Assembly (NCBI RefSeq): GCF_018135625.1 | Contig: NZ_CP073078.1 | Coordinates: 2,264,501-2,328,500 of the forward strand | From: Phenylobacterium montanum | Lineage (GTDB): Bacteria; Pseudomonadota; Alphaproteobacteria; Caulobacterales; Caulobacteraceae | Reading direction: 5' to 3' | Length of the DNA: 64,000 nucleotides | Part shown: in pieces, positions 50,565-59,142 of the stretch | Numbering within the stretch: position 1 is the stretch's first letter | Layout: every line of letters begins with the position of its first letter | The notes under the pieces: model-generated | Seen by the model: only the letters and a program-made list of their open reading frames with translations | What the model was told of the DNA's origin: nothing | The model's database searches: none | Position numbers and translations under genes: made by a program

Positions 50565-51442
50565 ACCCGGCTGCCGGCCGCAAGATCGAACAACCGCATA
50601 TATTCGGCGCTGTCGGCTGGCCCGAATCCGCCCGCCACGAGCATGCGATGCAGATCCGCGATCATTGACGTGACCGGCATCGGTATGCGCCGCGCCAGCG
50701 ATGCCGCCTGCACGGTTTCGAGATCCTTGAGCATGTTGTCAATGCGTCCAGTAGGCGAATAGTCACGGTGCGCCATCTTCGCCATGAATTCCTGCAGGAT
50801 ACGCGAGTCCGCGCGACCGCCGGCGAGAGCCGCCGGGATCATGGCTGCATCTACGCCATGCGCCTCGGCGAACCGCACTGCTTCGGCAACGGCGAGGAAC
50901 GATGCCGCGCACAACACCTGATTGATTGACTTAACCGTCTGGCCGGCGCCGGGCGCTCCAAAATGCGTTATGTTCTTCGACAGGAATGACAGGACCGAAC
51001 GCGCCCGTTCGACATCCTGTTCATCGCCTCCGACCATCAACGTAAGCTCACCCCGAGCCGCAGCTGGCGCGCCCCCCGAAAGCGGGGCGTCGACCCAGCC
51101 CATCCCGCAGTCGCGACGCAGCCGTTCAGCCATCTGTGCGGTTCGGCCGGCATCGATGCTCGACATGTCGATCAGAAGCTTTTCGCTCGATCCGACGGAC
51201 ACGAAACCATCGTCGCCGAAAACGACACTTTCCACGATATCTGCCGTGTTGAGGCTTGTTATAACGAAGTCGCACGCCGCGACGGCCGCCTCGGCCGAGG
51301 CGGCGGCAGTCGCCCCCATCGCGGCGAGAGCGCTGATACGATCTTGCGACTTGTCATGGACGTACACGTCGCATTGCTGCTCGATGAGACGGTGCGCGAT
51401 CGCTGAACCCATCACGCCAATCCCGATAACGGCAATCTTCAT
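50561..51442 (-). CDS. NAD(P)-dependent oxidoreductase, 3-hydroxyisobutyrate/6PGDH-like
   Basis: 293 residues. Rossmann motif VIGIGVMGSAIA at about 4-15, substrate loop DAPLSGGAPAA at about 117-127 and the catalytic Lys in GQTVKSINQ near residue 170 define the beta-hydroxyacid dehydrogenase family (3-hydroxyisobutyrate, tartronate semialdehyde, 6-phosphogluconate). ATGA overlaps join it to the LacI gene before and gluconokinase after. Size is right for HIBADH/GarR-type enzymes rather than full-length 6-phosphogluconate dehydrogenase. Oxidation of a sugar acid or short hydroxy acid is likely. Confidence 0.85.
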   Translation of the reverse strand: MKIAVIGIGVMGSAIAHRLIEQQCDVYVHDKSQDRISALAAMGATAAASAEAAVAACDFVITSLNTADIVESVVFGDDGFVSVGSSEKLLIDMSSIDAGRTAQMAERLRRDCGMGWVDAPLSGGAPAAARGELTLMVGGDEQDVERARSVLSFLSKNITHFGAPGAGQTVKSINQVLCAASFLAVAEAVRFAEAHGVDAAMIPAALAGGRADSRILQEFMAKMAHRDYSPTGRIDNMLKDLETVQAASLARRIPMPVTSMIADLHRMLVAGGFGPADSAEYMRLFDLAAGSRV

Positions 51443-52506
51443 TCCGTGGTGTCCCTGATCGACGCGCGGTCAATGATATTCAAGCCGACATCAATCGATT
51501 GCGGTTCGTCCTCGATCTCGCCACCAAGAAGATCGAGCAGAAGATGACCCGCGCGCTTTCCGAGCGCATGGAAGTCGACTTGAATCGTGGTCAGCGGCGG
51601 GTTGATCACGCGGCCGATTTCGAAGTCACCGAACCCTAGGACCGACAACTGCCCCGGCACATCGACACCGCGCCGCTGGCATTCGGTCACGACGCCGACG
51701 GCGGAGAGATCCGAGACGGCAAAGACCGCCTCGAGCGCAGGTTCCCGATCGAGCAAGATGCCGATCGCCTCCACGCCGTGATCATAGGAAACAGGCGCAG
51801 CTCCATGTCGCAGGACGAGCTCGGTTGAAATGCCGTGAGCGCGTAGTTCTTCCTCGAACCCCTGGATACGCGCTTCGCCACGATAATCGCCTTGATCGCG
51901 ATCAGGGCGGCTGGCGACGGCGCCGATTCGTCGGAAGCCACGGGAAATAAGGTGACGCGCGGCAACCCGGCCGACCTGATGGTTCGAGAAGCCGACGGCG
52001 TGCTGGATCGGCTCGCTCGAAAGGTCGGCGAGTTCGATGACCGGTACATCCGCCATCATCAGCATCCTGGCGACCGATCGCCTATGCTTCGCGCCCGTCA
52101 GCAAAATGGCCTCAGGCCGACGTTCGAGCAGAGCTGTCAGCTGACGCTCTTCTTCTCCGAGATCGTAGTCGGTGTATGAGATCAGAAGATGATAATCCTT
52201 TTCGCGCAATACCTCCGTGAGACCGTGCGCAACCATCGAGAAGTTGGCATTTGTCAGCGTCGGGAGGACCAGCGCGATGAAGCCTGTCCGCCGGCTCGCC
52301 AGGGATCCTGCGGTTCGATCCGGTACATAGCCGAGATCGGTGATCGCCTTTTTTACCCGATCGCGCGTTGCCGGCAGCACAAGGTCGGGTTCGCTGAGAA
52401 CGCGGGTCACGGTCATGCGGGAAACACCCGCGAGCCGCGCCACATCACGAATAGTGGGTCGCTGCGGCCCGCGTGCTTTCCTGGCGCTGCCCGTATCGTT
52501 GCTCAT
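51439..52506 (-). CDS. LacI-family transcriptional regulator, GntR-like
   Basis: 355 residues from ATG 52506, which overlaps the SMP-30 stop (ATGA). LacI helix-turn-helix TIRDVARLAGVSRMTVTRVL near residues 18-37, hinge LGYVPDRTAGSLASRR, and a periplasmic-binding-like sensor domain. It is embedded in the operon it probably controls. The 16-bp palindromes at 55745, 57151 and 63336 have the ATGTn-CG-nACAT form expected for this family; the E. coli gluconate repressor recognises a related ATGTTACC-type palindrome. The inducer is probably an aldonate or a breakdown product of the glucoside. Confidence 0.9.
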   Translation of the reverse strand: MSNDTGSARKARGPQRPTIRDVARLAGVSRMTVTRVLSEPDLVLPATRDRVKKAITDLGYVPDRTAGSLASRRTGFIALVLPTLTNANFSMVAHGLTEVLREKDYHLLISYTDYDLGEEERQLTALLERRPEAILLTGAKHRRSVARMLMMADVPVIELADLSSEPIQHAVGFSNHQVGRVAARHLISRGFRRIGAVASRPDRDQGDYRGEARIQGFEEELRAHGISTELVLRHGAAPVSYDHGVEAIGILLDREPALEAVFAVSDLSAVGVVTECQRRGVDVPGQLSVLGFGDFEIGRVINPPLTTIQVDFHALGKRAGHLLLDLLGGEIEDEPQSIDVGLNIIDRASIRDTTE

Positions 52507-53399
52507 GGCCGCTGAATGCCCCTCCTGTTGAGATAGATGGCATACACCGACGTCGAGGCGCATATGAACAGACGGCTGTTCGCTCGGCCGCCGAAGGTCA
52601 GATTGGAGACAACTTCCGGCACAAGGATCTTGCCCAGCAGGCGACCATCCGGCGAAATGCAGTGCACGCCGTCGGCGGCGCTGGTCCAGATGTTGTCGTC
52701 CTCATCGAGCCGGAATCCGTCCGCAGCGCCAGGCGATACGACGTGGAAGACGTCGCCACCGCTAAGCTTCCCCCCCTCCCCCACAGAGAAGCGTCTGATG
52801 TGACGCTTCGCGTCGGGGTCAAACATCGCGGCGGTGTCGGCGACGTACAACAGGGTCTCATCCGCCGAGAAGGCAAGCCCGTTTGGGCCCGCGAAGTCGT
52901 CTGCGGCAACGTCCAGGCGGCCGCTTTCGGGATCCAGCCGGTAGAGGTTGCAGGGTAGCTCCTGCGGCGCGCGCGCCCCCTCATAGTCCATCTTGATCCC
53001 GTAGTGAGGATCGCTGAACCAGATTGTTCCGTCGGATTTGACGACAACGTCGTTGGGAGAATTGAGGCGCTTTCCCTCGTAGCGATCCGCAAGCACGGTG
53101 ACGGAACCATCGTGCTCCGTTCGTGTGATCGCGCGAAGCCCGTGCGAGCAACTGATCAACCGGCCTTGCCGATCACGATAGTGACCGTTCTCGAAATGAG
53201 AGGGCGCTCGATAGACGGATACCCCACCGTCTTCGATCCAGCGCATGACGGCATTGTTCGGGATGTCGCTGAACAGCAGCATGCCCGCATCCCCGAACCA
53301 GACCGGCCCCTCGGTCCAGCGGAAGCCGGTCGCGAGACGCTCCAGGGGCGCGTTGTGCAATACATAGGTCGCAAAGACCGGATCGAGCGTTTCGAACAT
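52503..53399 (-). CDS. SMP-30/gluconolactonase-family protein (cytoplasmic)
   Basis: 298 residues, no signal peptide. Beta-propeller of the SMP-30 family: GFRWTEGPVWFGD (metal Glu), RLNSPNDVVVKSDG (Asn/Asp metal site), GPNGLAFSADETLLYVADT and a final SNLTFGGRANSRLFI. These calcium- or zinc-dependent lactonases open sugar lactones such as glucono-1,5-lactone to the acid. ATGA coupling to the LacI gene. A second, secreted member is encoded at 57376, so lactone opening may occur on both sides of the membrane. Confidence 0.9.
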   Translation of the reverse strand: MFETLDPVFATYVLHNAPLERLATGFRWTEGPVWFGDAGMLLFSDIPNNAVMRWIEDGGVSVYRAPSHFENGHYRDRQGRLISCSHGLRAITRTEHDGSVTVLADRYEGKRLNSPNDVVVKSDGTIWFSDPHYGIKMDYEGARAPQELPCNLYRLDPESGRLDVAADDFAGPNGLAFSADETLLYVADTAAMFDPDAKRHIRRFSVGEGGKLSGGDVFHVVSPGAADGFRLDEDDNIWTSAADGVHCISPDGRLLGKILVPEVVSNLTFGGRANSRLFICASTSVYAIYLNRRGIQRP

Positions 53400-53404
53400 C
53401 GTCG

Positions 53405-53749
53405 TCAGACACCCACCAGCGTCTGATCGACGAGATTCCCCTCGCTCATGACGTGGTAAAAACGCCCTTCGAACATTTCGAGAATTTCGAGGGTGACAAC
53501 TCGCGCCTTTGCCCGAATGTCCGAGGCCAGCGCAGTCTCCACCGCCTTCATCGAGGGATAGTCGATCTGCTGAATCATCACGATCGGCAGCGCATCGTCA
53601 TCAGCTTTGTCGACCCGGAGCAACCGGACGTTGCTCGCCTCAGGAAATTGCTTCCACAGAGGCGCGAGGCGCTGCTGGATCTCGGAGAAGAATCGTTCCT
53701 CATACCCGGGCTTGATGCGGCCTTCGAAAATGGCGGTCCGCGTGATCAT
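53405..53749 (-). CDS. Small dimeric alpha/beta-barrel-like protein
   Basis: 114 residues, starting RTAIFEGRIKPGYEERFFSEI, a beta-strand then helix pattern like EthD/REDY-type ferredoxin-fold barrels. IPIV-like MIQQIDYPSMKAVETALAS and the closing MFEGRFYHVMSEGN repeat the pattern. No catalytic residue can be named. The ATG overlaps the dehydrogenase stop (ATGA) and it is followed by SMP-30 after five bases. A helper or monooxygenase-like role in sugar-acid degradation is a guess. Confidence 0.65.
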   Translation of the reverse strand: MITRTAIFEGRIKPGYEERFFSEIQQRLAPLWKQFPEASNVRLLRVDKADDDALPIVMIQQIDYPSMKAVETALASDIRAKARVVTLEILEMFEGRFYHVMSEGNLVDQTLVGV

Positions 53750-54801
53750 TGCGCATCTCCCGAGATGGCGAGGTGGAGTTTGACCACGCGCGAACGGTCA
53801 CCCGCGCGCTCGAACGCCGTGACCGCGTCTTCAAGCGGGAATGTTCCCGACAGTATTGCGGTAACGTCGATCGCGCCGGAGACGATGAGATCGACGGCCG
53901 TGCGGAATTCGTGATTGGCGCGGAATGAGCCGATCAGATCAATCTCGCGCGACTGCAGTATGTTGACTGGAACCGGATGATCGCCGGGGGGCATCATGCC
54001 AAGCTGAACGATGGTTCCGCCGCGCCGGACGATCTTGAACAGTGAGGCCAGCGCGGCGGGCGCGCCCGATGCCTCGAAGGCCACATCGAAATAGCCGCCG
54101 GCGGCCTCATAGCCCGACAGGCCGTCCGGGTTGGTTCGAACATTGACGGTCGACGAGGCGCCCATCAGCTCACGCGCGACGCGGAGCGCTGCATCTTCCA
54201 TGTCGGTGGCTACCACTTCGGTCGCACCCGCGAACACAGCGGATCGCATCGTCAGCAACCCAATGGGCCCTGATCCCGTCACGATCGCGCGCTTCCCCAT
54301 CATCGATCCTGCCCGGGCGACGGCATGAAGGCCCACGGAAAGCGGCTCAGCGACGGATAGCTTGAGGAGGTCGGTATCGGACGGCACGGGGATGATCTGA
54401 TCCCGGCGCAGAACGAGGTGTTCGGCGAAGCCGCCCTGGACGTGGGGAAAGCGGCCGGCGGAGCCGAGAAAAAACATGTTCTCACAAAGGTTGTTCCGAC
54501 CGCCGCGGCAGCGCGCGCACGTCAGGCACGGCCGGCTCGGATCGAGGGCGGCCTTCATGCCGACCTCAAGCCCGGTCACCTCTGCGCCCCACTCGACGAC
54601 CGTTCCCGAAATTTCATGCCCCAGCGCCATCGGCTCGCGCACCGCGAAGTCGCCCACCGCGCCGCGATGAAAGTAGTGCATGTCGGATCCGCAGATTCCG
54701 CCGAAGGCGACCGCGACTCTCACCTCATCAGGAGCAAGCGGCCGATCCTCGCGTGTTTCGATCCGCAGGTCCTTCTTCCCGTGACAAACCGCCGCACGCA
54801 T
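53746..54801 (-). CDS. Zinc-dependent alcohol dehydrogenase, L-idonate 5-dehydrogenase-like
   Basis: 351 residues from ATG 54801, with AAGGAG seven bases upstream. MDR fold: catalytic zinc Cys37 (GGICGSDMHYF) and His62-Glu63 (LGHEISG), structural zinc Cys92, 95, 98 and 106 (PCLTCARCRGGRNNLC), Rossmann GSGPIGLLTM. The GSDMHYFHRG sequence and overall length are as in IdnD, which oxidises L-idonate at C5 to 5-keto-gluconate. Together with the SDR at 58377 and gluconokinase this suggests an idonate-ketogluconate-gluconate route, but other polyols are possible. Confidence 0.83.
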   Translation of the reverse strand: MRAAVCHGKKDLRIETREDRPLAPDEVRVAVAFGGICGSDMHYFHRGAVGDFAVREPMALGHEISGTVVEWGAEVTGLEVGMKAALDPSRPCLTCARCRGGRNNLCENMFFLGSAGRFPHVQGGFAEHLVLRRDQIIPVPSDTDLLKLSVAEPLSVGLHAVARAGSMMGKRAIVTGSGPIGLLTMRSAVFAGATEVVATDMEDAALRVARELMGASSTVNVRTNPDGLSGYEAAGGYFDVAFEASGAPAALASLFKIVRRGGTIVQLGMMPPGDHPVPVNILQSREIDLIGSFRANHEFRTAVDLIVSGAIDVTAILSGTFPLEDAVTAFERAGDRSRVVKLHLAISGDAQ

Positions 54802-54850
54802 CGCTCCACTCCTTGATAGGACCGTTCCCATAGCCATTCCATCCATCGCT

Positions 54851-55708
54851 TCAACCGTGCGGCTGATGTTGCGCATTAGCCGTTCGTCCGTTTGACGCCT
54901 GCTCAGGGCGGAACTCCCGGCGCCTCACCCCGAAGCCGATAGGACGGACAGTGTTGCCGGGATGGACCGGATCAGCTCCCCAGATCGCCTGGTACGTGTC
55001 GATGCACAGACCAAGGCGCTGCCAGATCGCAAAACACAGCGCGGCGACGATCCACCAAAGGCCGATGACGAGCCACATCCACCGTGGCGCGTCAACGAGG
55101 ATCAGACCCATGACTGCGGTGGCCCAGCTGAGAAGAACAGCAACATATCCACCGGCCTTGTGAACGTGTTCGAATACGATCCGCCTCCGCGTCATGTCAT
55201 AATGATCCCCACGTTCGGCCGCGCGACCAGTCGCAACATCCGCTGGTGCGCCTTTCGAGCCTCGGAGGAGGCCTGACAGGATCTGTAGCCCGCCGAGAGT
55301 GACGACCGTCCAGCCAGCCGCGACGTGCAGCAACATCAGCAAGCCGGTTGGTCGCGGCAAATCCCAAACGAGCCAAATTGCGCCCAACGCCAGGACATAG
55401 CCGAGTGCCTGGAGCAGCCTATGCCAGTTCCACCAGGTCTTATTATCAAGTTCCTTCGGCCAATTCTGGCTGGGAAGGACCTTGAAAAAGCGAGCGACGA
55501 GGATGCCGATTGGCATAGCAACAACCCAGCCGGCCACCATCAGACGCGCGTGCCAGGCTATCGGCATTGCGAGATGGTGATGCAAATCGCCGCTCCAGGG
55601 ACGCATGAGCCAATGCACGACCGGGTCGGCGCCACAGGTCAAAAGAGCGCCGATCAGCGCGGCGGCCGCAGCCGCGACAATCCCGATCGGAATACGATAC
55701 GCTTTCAC
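54851..55708 (-). CDS. Cytochrome b561-domain membrane protein
   Basis: 285 residues from GTG 55708 (GCGAGAG upstream). About six TM segments; the core is a b561-type four-to-five-helix bundle with His pairs (HARLMVAGWV, NWHRLLQALG, LLHVAAGWTV, EHVHKAGGY) suited to two hemes. Such proteins move electrons across the membrane, often from ascorbate or membrane-bound dehydrogenases. It is the first gene of the minus-strand operon and shares the divergent promoter with the 55745 palindrome. An electron exit for periplasmic sugar oxidation is a reasonable idea, not shown. Confidence 0.78.
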   Translation of the reverse strand: MKAYRIPIGIVAAAAAALIGALLTCGADPVVHWLMRPWSGDLHHHLAMPIAWHARLMVAGWVVAMPIGILVARFFKVLPSQNWPKELDNKTWWNWHRLLQALGYVLALGAIWLVWDLPRPTGLLMLLHVAAGWTVVTLGGLQILSGLLRGSKGAPADVATGRAAERGDHYDMTRRRIVFEHVHKAGGYVAVLLSWATAVMGLILVDAPRWMWLVIGLWWIVAALCFAIWQRLGLCIDTYQAIWGADPVHPGNTVRPIGFGVRRREFRPEQASNGRTANAQHQPHG

Positions 55709-55744
55709 GATACTCTCGCAGGCGCCGAGCCGCTTGATCGCGGC

Positions 55745-55760
55745 ATGTGACCGAGCACAT
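55745..55760. promoter_or_regulatory. LacI-type operator, copy 1
   Basis: ATGTGACCGAGCACAT, an imperfect palindrome with ATGTG/CACAT arms and CG at the centre. It lies in the 102-bp gap between the divergent cytochrome b561 and MFS genes. Copies 2 and 3 at 57151 and 63336 share the arms, the CG centre and the GCACAT half. Confidence 0.7.
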
Positions 55761-55810
55761 CTTGCCGCGGCGGCCCCGCGCTGTAAACAGGCTTGCGGGA
55801 AAGGATCGCT

Positions 55811-57040
55811 ATGAAAAAACTGTCTACGACGGAGAACCATCTCCTTGTGCTGCTCGCCTGTGCCGAGGCGGCCTTGCTGCTCGACCGCTTGGCGGTGGGC
55901 TTTCTGGCGCCGTTCCTGATTCCCGATCTGAAGCTGTCCAACCTTCAGCTCGGGCTTCTGTCCTCGCTCTTCTCGCTGAGCTTCGCTGTGTCCGGGTACT
56001 TGGTGAGCTCCCTAGCGGATCGATTCGGGCGGCGGTGGACCTGGATCACCGCCCTTATCCTTCTGTTCTCGGCAGCCTCTGCCGCTTGTGGGACCAGCAA
56101 CAGCTTCACGTCATTGGCGGCGGCACGCATCGTGCTTGGAACGCTTGAGGGCCCCTTTCTGCCAATTGCACTCGCAGTCATGCGCGAGCGCTCGTCGCCG
56201 GCCCGAAGAAGCTTCAATCTTGCCTTCGTCCAGAATGTGGGCGCCTTCCTGCTTGCGCAGCTTGCCGGTCCGATCATCCTCATCGGGCTAGCCGTGCATC
56301 ACGGGTGGAGAGCCGCGTTTTTGTTCACAGCCGTTCCGGGTGTGGGCATCGCGGCGGTGATGTTCATGATGCGCCGCAATGTCGCGCAGGGAGTACGGCC
56401 CCTCGCGCAGACGGGCGTCGCTACAACCACAGCCGAGGCGGCTTGGGACCGCAACGTGTGGGTCTGCGTCGGCATCGCCGCGTGCATGGGATCGTGGATC
56501 CTGCTGCAAATGACGTTTCTGCCGAAATACCTCGTTCAGGCAGGTTTGACGCCGACGCATATGTCACTCGTCATGAGCCTGCTAGGGGTAGGTGGCTGCG
56601 CCGCCTCGATTACCCTGCCGCCGTTGTCAGACCGTCTCGGTCGGCGCTACGCGTTGCGTATCGGCATCGCACTCGGGCTTATCGGCCCGCTCGTCGCGCT
56701 CACCGTTCATGCACCGCTGGTGCTCTCCGTCGGCATTCTTGTGGGCTCGATCGGCCTAGGCTGCGCTCCACTTTATACGTCGATTATCCCGGCCGATAGT
56801 AGCGGTCATGCGTCGACTGCTCGCGCGATGGCCATGGTTGCAGGGTCGTCGGCGATATTCGGCGGCGTGATTGCGCCATCGATCGGCGGCATACTCGCGG
56901 ACCGGTTTGGCTTAAGCGCGATCCTGGTCCTGGCCGATGTGCTCGCGGGGTTGGGACTCCTCCTGACGCTCTGGCTCAGGCGGCCGATCGTCACTGACAC
57001 CGTCGAAGCAGCCGTCACTCTACAAGCCACCACGTCCTAG
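55811..57040 (+). CDS. MFS transporter, sugar-acid type
   Basis: 409 residues from ATG 55811 (AAAGGAT upstream). Twelve hydrophobic segments; LADRFGRRWTWITAL after TM2 and LSDRLGRRYALRIGI in the second half are the MFS signature loops. The LGTLEGPFLPIALAVM segment in TM4 is typical of ACS/AAHS-like carriers for hexuronates, aldonates and aromatic acids. It is divergent from the operon with the LacI gene and under the 55745 palindrome, so uptake of the sugar acid is the likely job. Confidence 0.83.
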   Translation: MKKLSTTENHLLVLLACAEAALLLDRLAVGFLAPFLIPDLKLSNLQLGLLSSLFSLSFAVSGYLVSSLADRFGRRWTWITALILLFSAASAACGTSNSFTSLAAARIVLGTLEGPFLPIALAVMRERSSPARRSFNLAFVQNVGAFLLAQLAGPIILIGLAVHHGWRAAFLFTAVPGVGIAAVMFMMRRNVAQGVRPLAQTGVATTTAEAAWDRNVWVCVGIAACMGSWILLQMTFLPKYLVQAGLTPTHMSLVMSLLGVGGCAASITLPPLSDRLGRRYALRIGIALGLIGPLVALTVHAPLVLSVGILVGSIGLGCAPLYTSIIPADSSGHASTARAMAMVAGSSAIFGGVIAPSIGGILADRFGLSAILVLADVLAGLGLLLTLWLRRPIVTDTVEAAVTLQATTS

Positions 57041-57150
57041 GCTGAGGCTCGATCAAAACCTCAGGGCGATGGCGGTTGCAGGCGCCGCGACCGACATGTC
57101 GGCGAAGCGCCGCAAACATTCCCTCTTGCAATGTCGGACCGACGCGCCGT

Positions 57151-57166
57151 ATGTGAACGTGCACAT
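57151..57166. promoter_or_regulatory. LacI-type operator, copy 2
   Basis: ATGTGAACGTGCACAT; its halves differ by one base from perfect symmetry and from copy 3. It sits 35 bp before the start codon of the TonB-receptor remnant, the right place for a repressor site in what was the receptor promoter. Confidence 0.75.
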
Positions 57167-57200
57167 CGCGGTAACGGCCGCATTTATGGGAGGGGCAGAT

Positions 57201-57365
57201 ATGTCACTGCTGCTCATGGAACACGCGCTCGGGCGTTCGGTCGGCGCTGCGAGCCAGTATATCAACAACGCCGAGGATAAGGTGCGGGCGCAGGGCGCGG
57301 TGCTAGGCGGGACTTTCCTGGGCAATGTGCCCACCTTCGGCGCCCGTCTCGGCCTCAAGTTCTGA
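57201..57365 (+). pseudogene. TonB-dependent receptor gene with large internal deletion
   Basis: ATG 57201 follows GGGAGGGGCAG. The 54-codon frame starts MSLLLMEHALGRSVGAA, a signal-peptide-like start, and passes directly into QYINNAEDKVRAQGA ... TFGARLGLKF, a typical last-strand ending of a TonB receptor barrel with terminal Phe. Everything between is missing. With the operator at 57151 in front, this looks like a receptor gene whose middle was deleted in frame; a complete receptor with the same type of operator starts at 63394. Confidence 0.68.
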
Positions 57366-57375
57366 GCCGGCGGCG

Positions 57376-58350
57376 ATGGTTCCTCGACGCGGTTCGGTTC
57401 TGGCGGCGATGGCAGCGGGCTTTGCGCTCGCTGCCGCCATCCTCATACCGCCCCCGGCAAAGGCTGGTGGATCTGCATCCGTCGAGCCGCTGACGCCGGC
57501 CGGTGCAAAGCTGTTCCCGGCGGATGCGGCACTGCAGCAGGTGTGGCGGGATCAGCTCGGTTTCTTCGAGGGGCCAGCCTGGGATCGGCGCGCGGGTCAA
57601 TTCGTCTTCTCCGACATTCCGGGCAACAGACTGTATCGGTGGAACGGAAGAGGTGCTCCGCAAGCGTGGCTGAGCGGCATCCAGACTTCGCACGACGGTG
57701 CAATCCTCGATCCTGAGCGCAATCGCTATATGGTGGGCCCCAATGGATCGGTCGTGACCGATGATGGCGGACTGATCTTTTGCGTTTTCGGTGGTAATCG
57801 GATCGAGCGCGCGGACCTCATCACAGGAAAGCGAACGACGCTTGCAGCGTCGTCTCACCGCGGACCAAAATTTACTCGCCCGAACGACATCGTGCTCGCC
57901 CCCAACGGCGGGGTGCTCTTCACGGCCGACGAAGGCTTGTTCCGGCTGGTTGCTGGGCATGTTAAGCTCGTCGAGGGTGGCATCCACCCGAACGGCCTCG
58001 CCTTCTCCCCAGATCATAAGCGTTTCTATATGACCGAGCATCCCGATCGGATCATGCGCTATGACGTCGATCCCTCCGGACATCTAACCGGGCGAACCGA
58101 GTTCGTGCGAATGACCGGCGATATGTCTTTCGGTTTCGTCGACGGCCTCAAGACCGACAAGTCCGGCCGGGTATTCGCGGTCGGGCCGGGTGGTATCTGG
58201 ATCTTCTCGGTCGACGGCGAGCACATCGCGACGATCCACGCGCCGTATAAGCGATTTTCCAATCTGGCGTTTGGGGGCGCCGATGGCAGGACCTTGCTGC
58301 TGACCGCCCCCGAAGGCGTCTACACGCTGCGCGAGGCTCCCGATCTCTAG
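57376..58350 (+). CDS. SMP-30/gluconolactonase-family protein (exported)
   Basis: 324 residues from ATG 57376, 10 bp after the receptor remnant. A signal peptide (SVLAAMAAGFALAAAILIPPPAKA) marks it for export. Propeller motifs: LGFFEGPAWDRRAGQFVFSD (metal Glu), FTRPNDIVLAPNGG, GGIHPNGLAFSPDHKRFYMTEH and FSNLAFGGADGRTLLLTA. It should hydrolyse a sugar lactone in the periplasm, for example one formed from glucose released by the GH3 enzyme. First intact gene of the plus-strand operon. Confidence 0.88.
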   Translation: MVPRRGSVLAAMAAGFALAAAILIPPPAKAGGSASVEPLTPAGAKLFPADAALQQVWRDQLGFFEGPAWDRRAGQFVFSDIPGNRLYRWNGRGAPQAWLSGIQTSHDGAILDPERNRYMVGPNGSVVTDDGGLIFCVFGGNRIERADLITGKRTTLAASSHRGPKFTRPNDIVLAPNGGVLFTADEGLFRLVAGHVKLVEGGIHPNGLAFSPDHKRFYMTEHPDRIMRYDVDPSGHLTGRTEFVRMTGDMSFGFVDGLKTDKSGRVFAVGPGGIWIFSVDGEHIATIHAPYKRFSNLAFGGADGRTLLLTAPEGVYTLREAPDL

Positions 58351-58376
58351 CCCCTTGTTGTTGTGGAGGTAGCTCT

Positions 58377-59138
58377 TTGTCGCTTTTCGATCTCTCTGGC
58401 CGCACGGCTCTCATTACGGGCTCGAGCCAGGGCATCGGTTTCGCGCTTGCCCAAGGACTGGCGGCAGCCGGTGCGGCAATCATTCTCAACGGTCGATCAG
58501 AAGAAGCTCTTACCGCAGCGGCGAAGCAGCTTCAGGATCAAGGCGCTTCTGTCCGCACCATGATTGCGGATGTCACCGACGCCTTGGCGATTCGCGCAGC
58601 GGTGGATCGCCTCGAGGCGGACGGCATCGATATCGACATCCTCATCAACAACGCCGGTATCCAGCGGCGCAAGCCGCTGGAGGAGTTCGAGATCGAAACG
58701 TGGTCGGAGTTGATGCGCACCAATCTCGACAGCGTCTTCTATGTCAGCCAGGCGGTCGCCCGCCACATGATCGCCAGAGGTCGCGGCAAGATCATCAACA
58801 TCGGCAGCGTTCAATGCGAGCTCGCCCGTCCCACGATCGCACCCTACACGGCCTCGAAGGGCGCAGTTAAGAATCTCACGAAAGGCATGTGCGCCGACTG
58901 GGCCAAGTATGGTCTTCAGATCAACGCAATCGGGCCTGGCTATTTCGCCACGCCGCTGAACCGCGCACTCGTCGAAGACCCTAAATTCGACAGCTGGCTG
59001 AAAAGTCGGACGCCAGCCGGCCGCTGGGGCAATGTCGAAGAGCTTCACGGCGCCGCCGTGTTCCTCGCGTCCGACGCATCCAACTTTGTCAACGGCCAGA
59101 CCATTTACGTCGATGGCGGCATTTTGTCGGTGATTTGA
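58377..59138 (+). CDS. SDR, gluconate 5-dehydrogenase-like
   Basis: 253 residues from TTG 58377 with GGAGGT six bases upstream. TGSSQGIGFA at about 15-24, NGRSEEAL (Arg, NADPH), NNAGIQRRKPLEEF, NIGSVQCELARPTIAPYTASKGAVK with Ser/Tyr/Lys and a GPGYFATPLNRAL loop. The NNAGIQRRKP and PYTASKGAVKNLTKGMC segments are those of gluconate 5-dehydrogenase (IdnO/Gno), which reduces 5-ketogluconate to gluconate. This complements the idonate-type dehydrogenase at 53746 and gluconokinase at 50013. Confidence 0.85.
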   Translation: MSLFDLSGRTALITGSSQGIGFALAQGLAAAGAAIILNGRSEEALTAAAKQLQDQGASVRTMIADVTDALAIRAAVDRLEADGIDIDILINNAGIQRRKPLEEFEIETWSELMRTNLDSVFYVSQAVARHMIARGRGKIINIGSVQCELARPTIAPYTASKGAVKNLTKGMCADWAKYGLQINAIGPGYFATPLNRALVEDPKFDSWLKSRTPAGRWGNVEELHGAAVFLASDASNFVNGQTIYVDGGILSVI

Positions 59139-59142
59139 GAAC

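Noticed and set aside
54860-54882. Hairpin CGGCT...AGCCG as terminator after the b561 gene
   Set aside because: It lies inside the last codons of the gene, has a mismatch and no T-run, and the next gene of the operon starts only 49 bp further on.
57042-57064. CTGAGG/CCTCAG hairpin as terminator of the MFS gene
   Set aside because: Only a 6-bp stem with an 11-nt loop and no T-run on the plus strand.
57069-57200. A longer start for the receptor remnant (98 codons)
   Set aside because: The extra N-terminal codons run across the LacI-type palindrome and have no ribosome site; ATG 57201 has a strong one.
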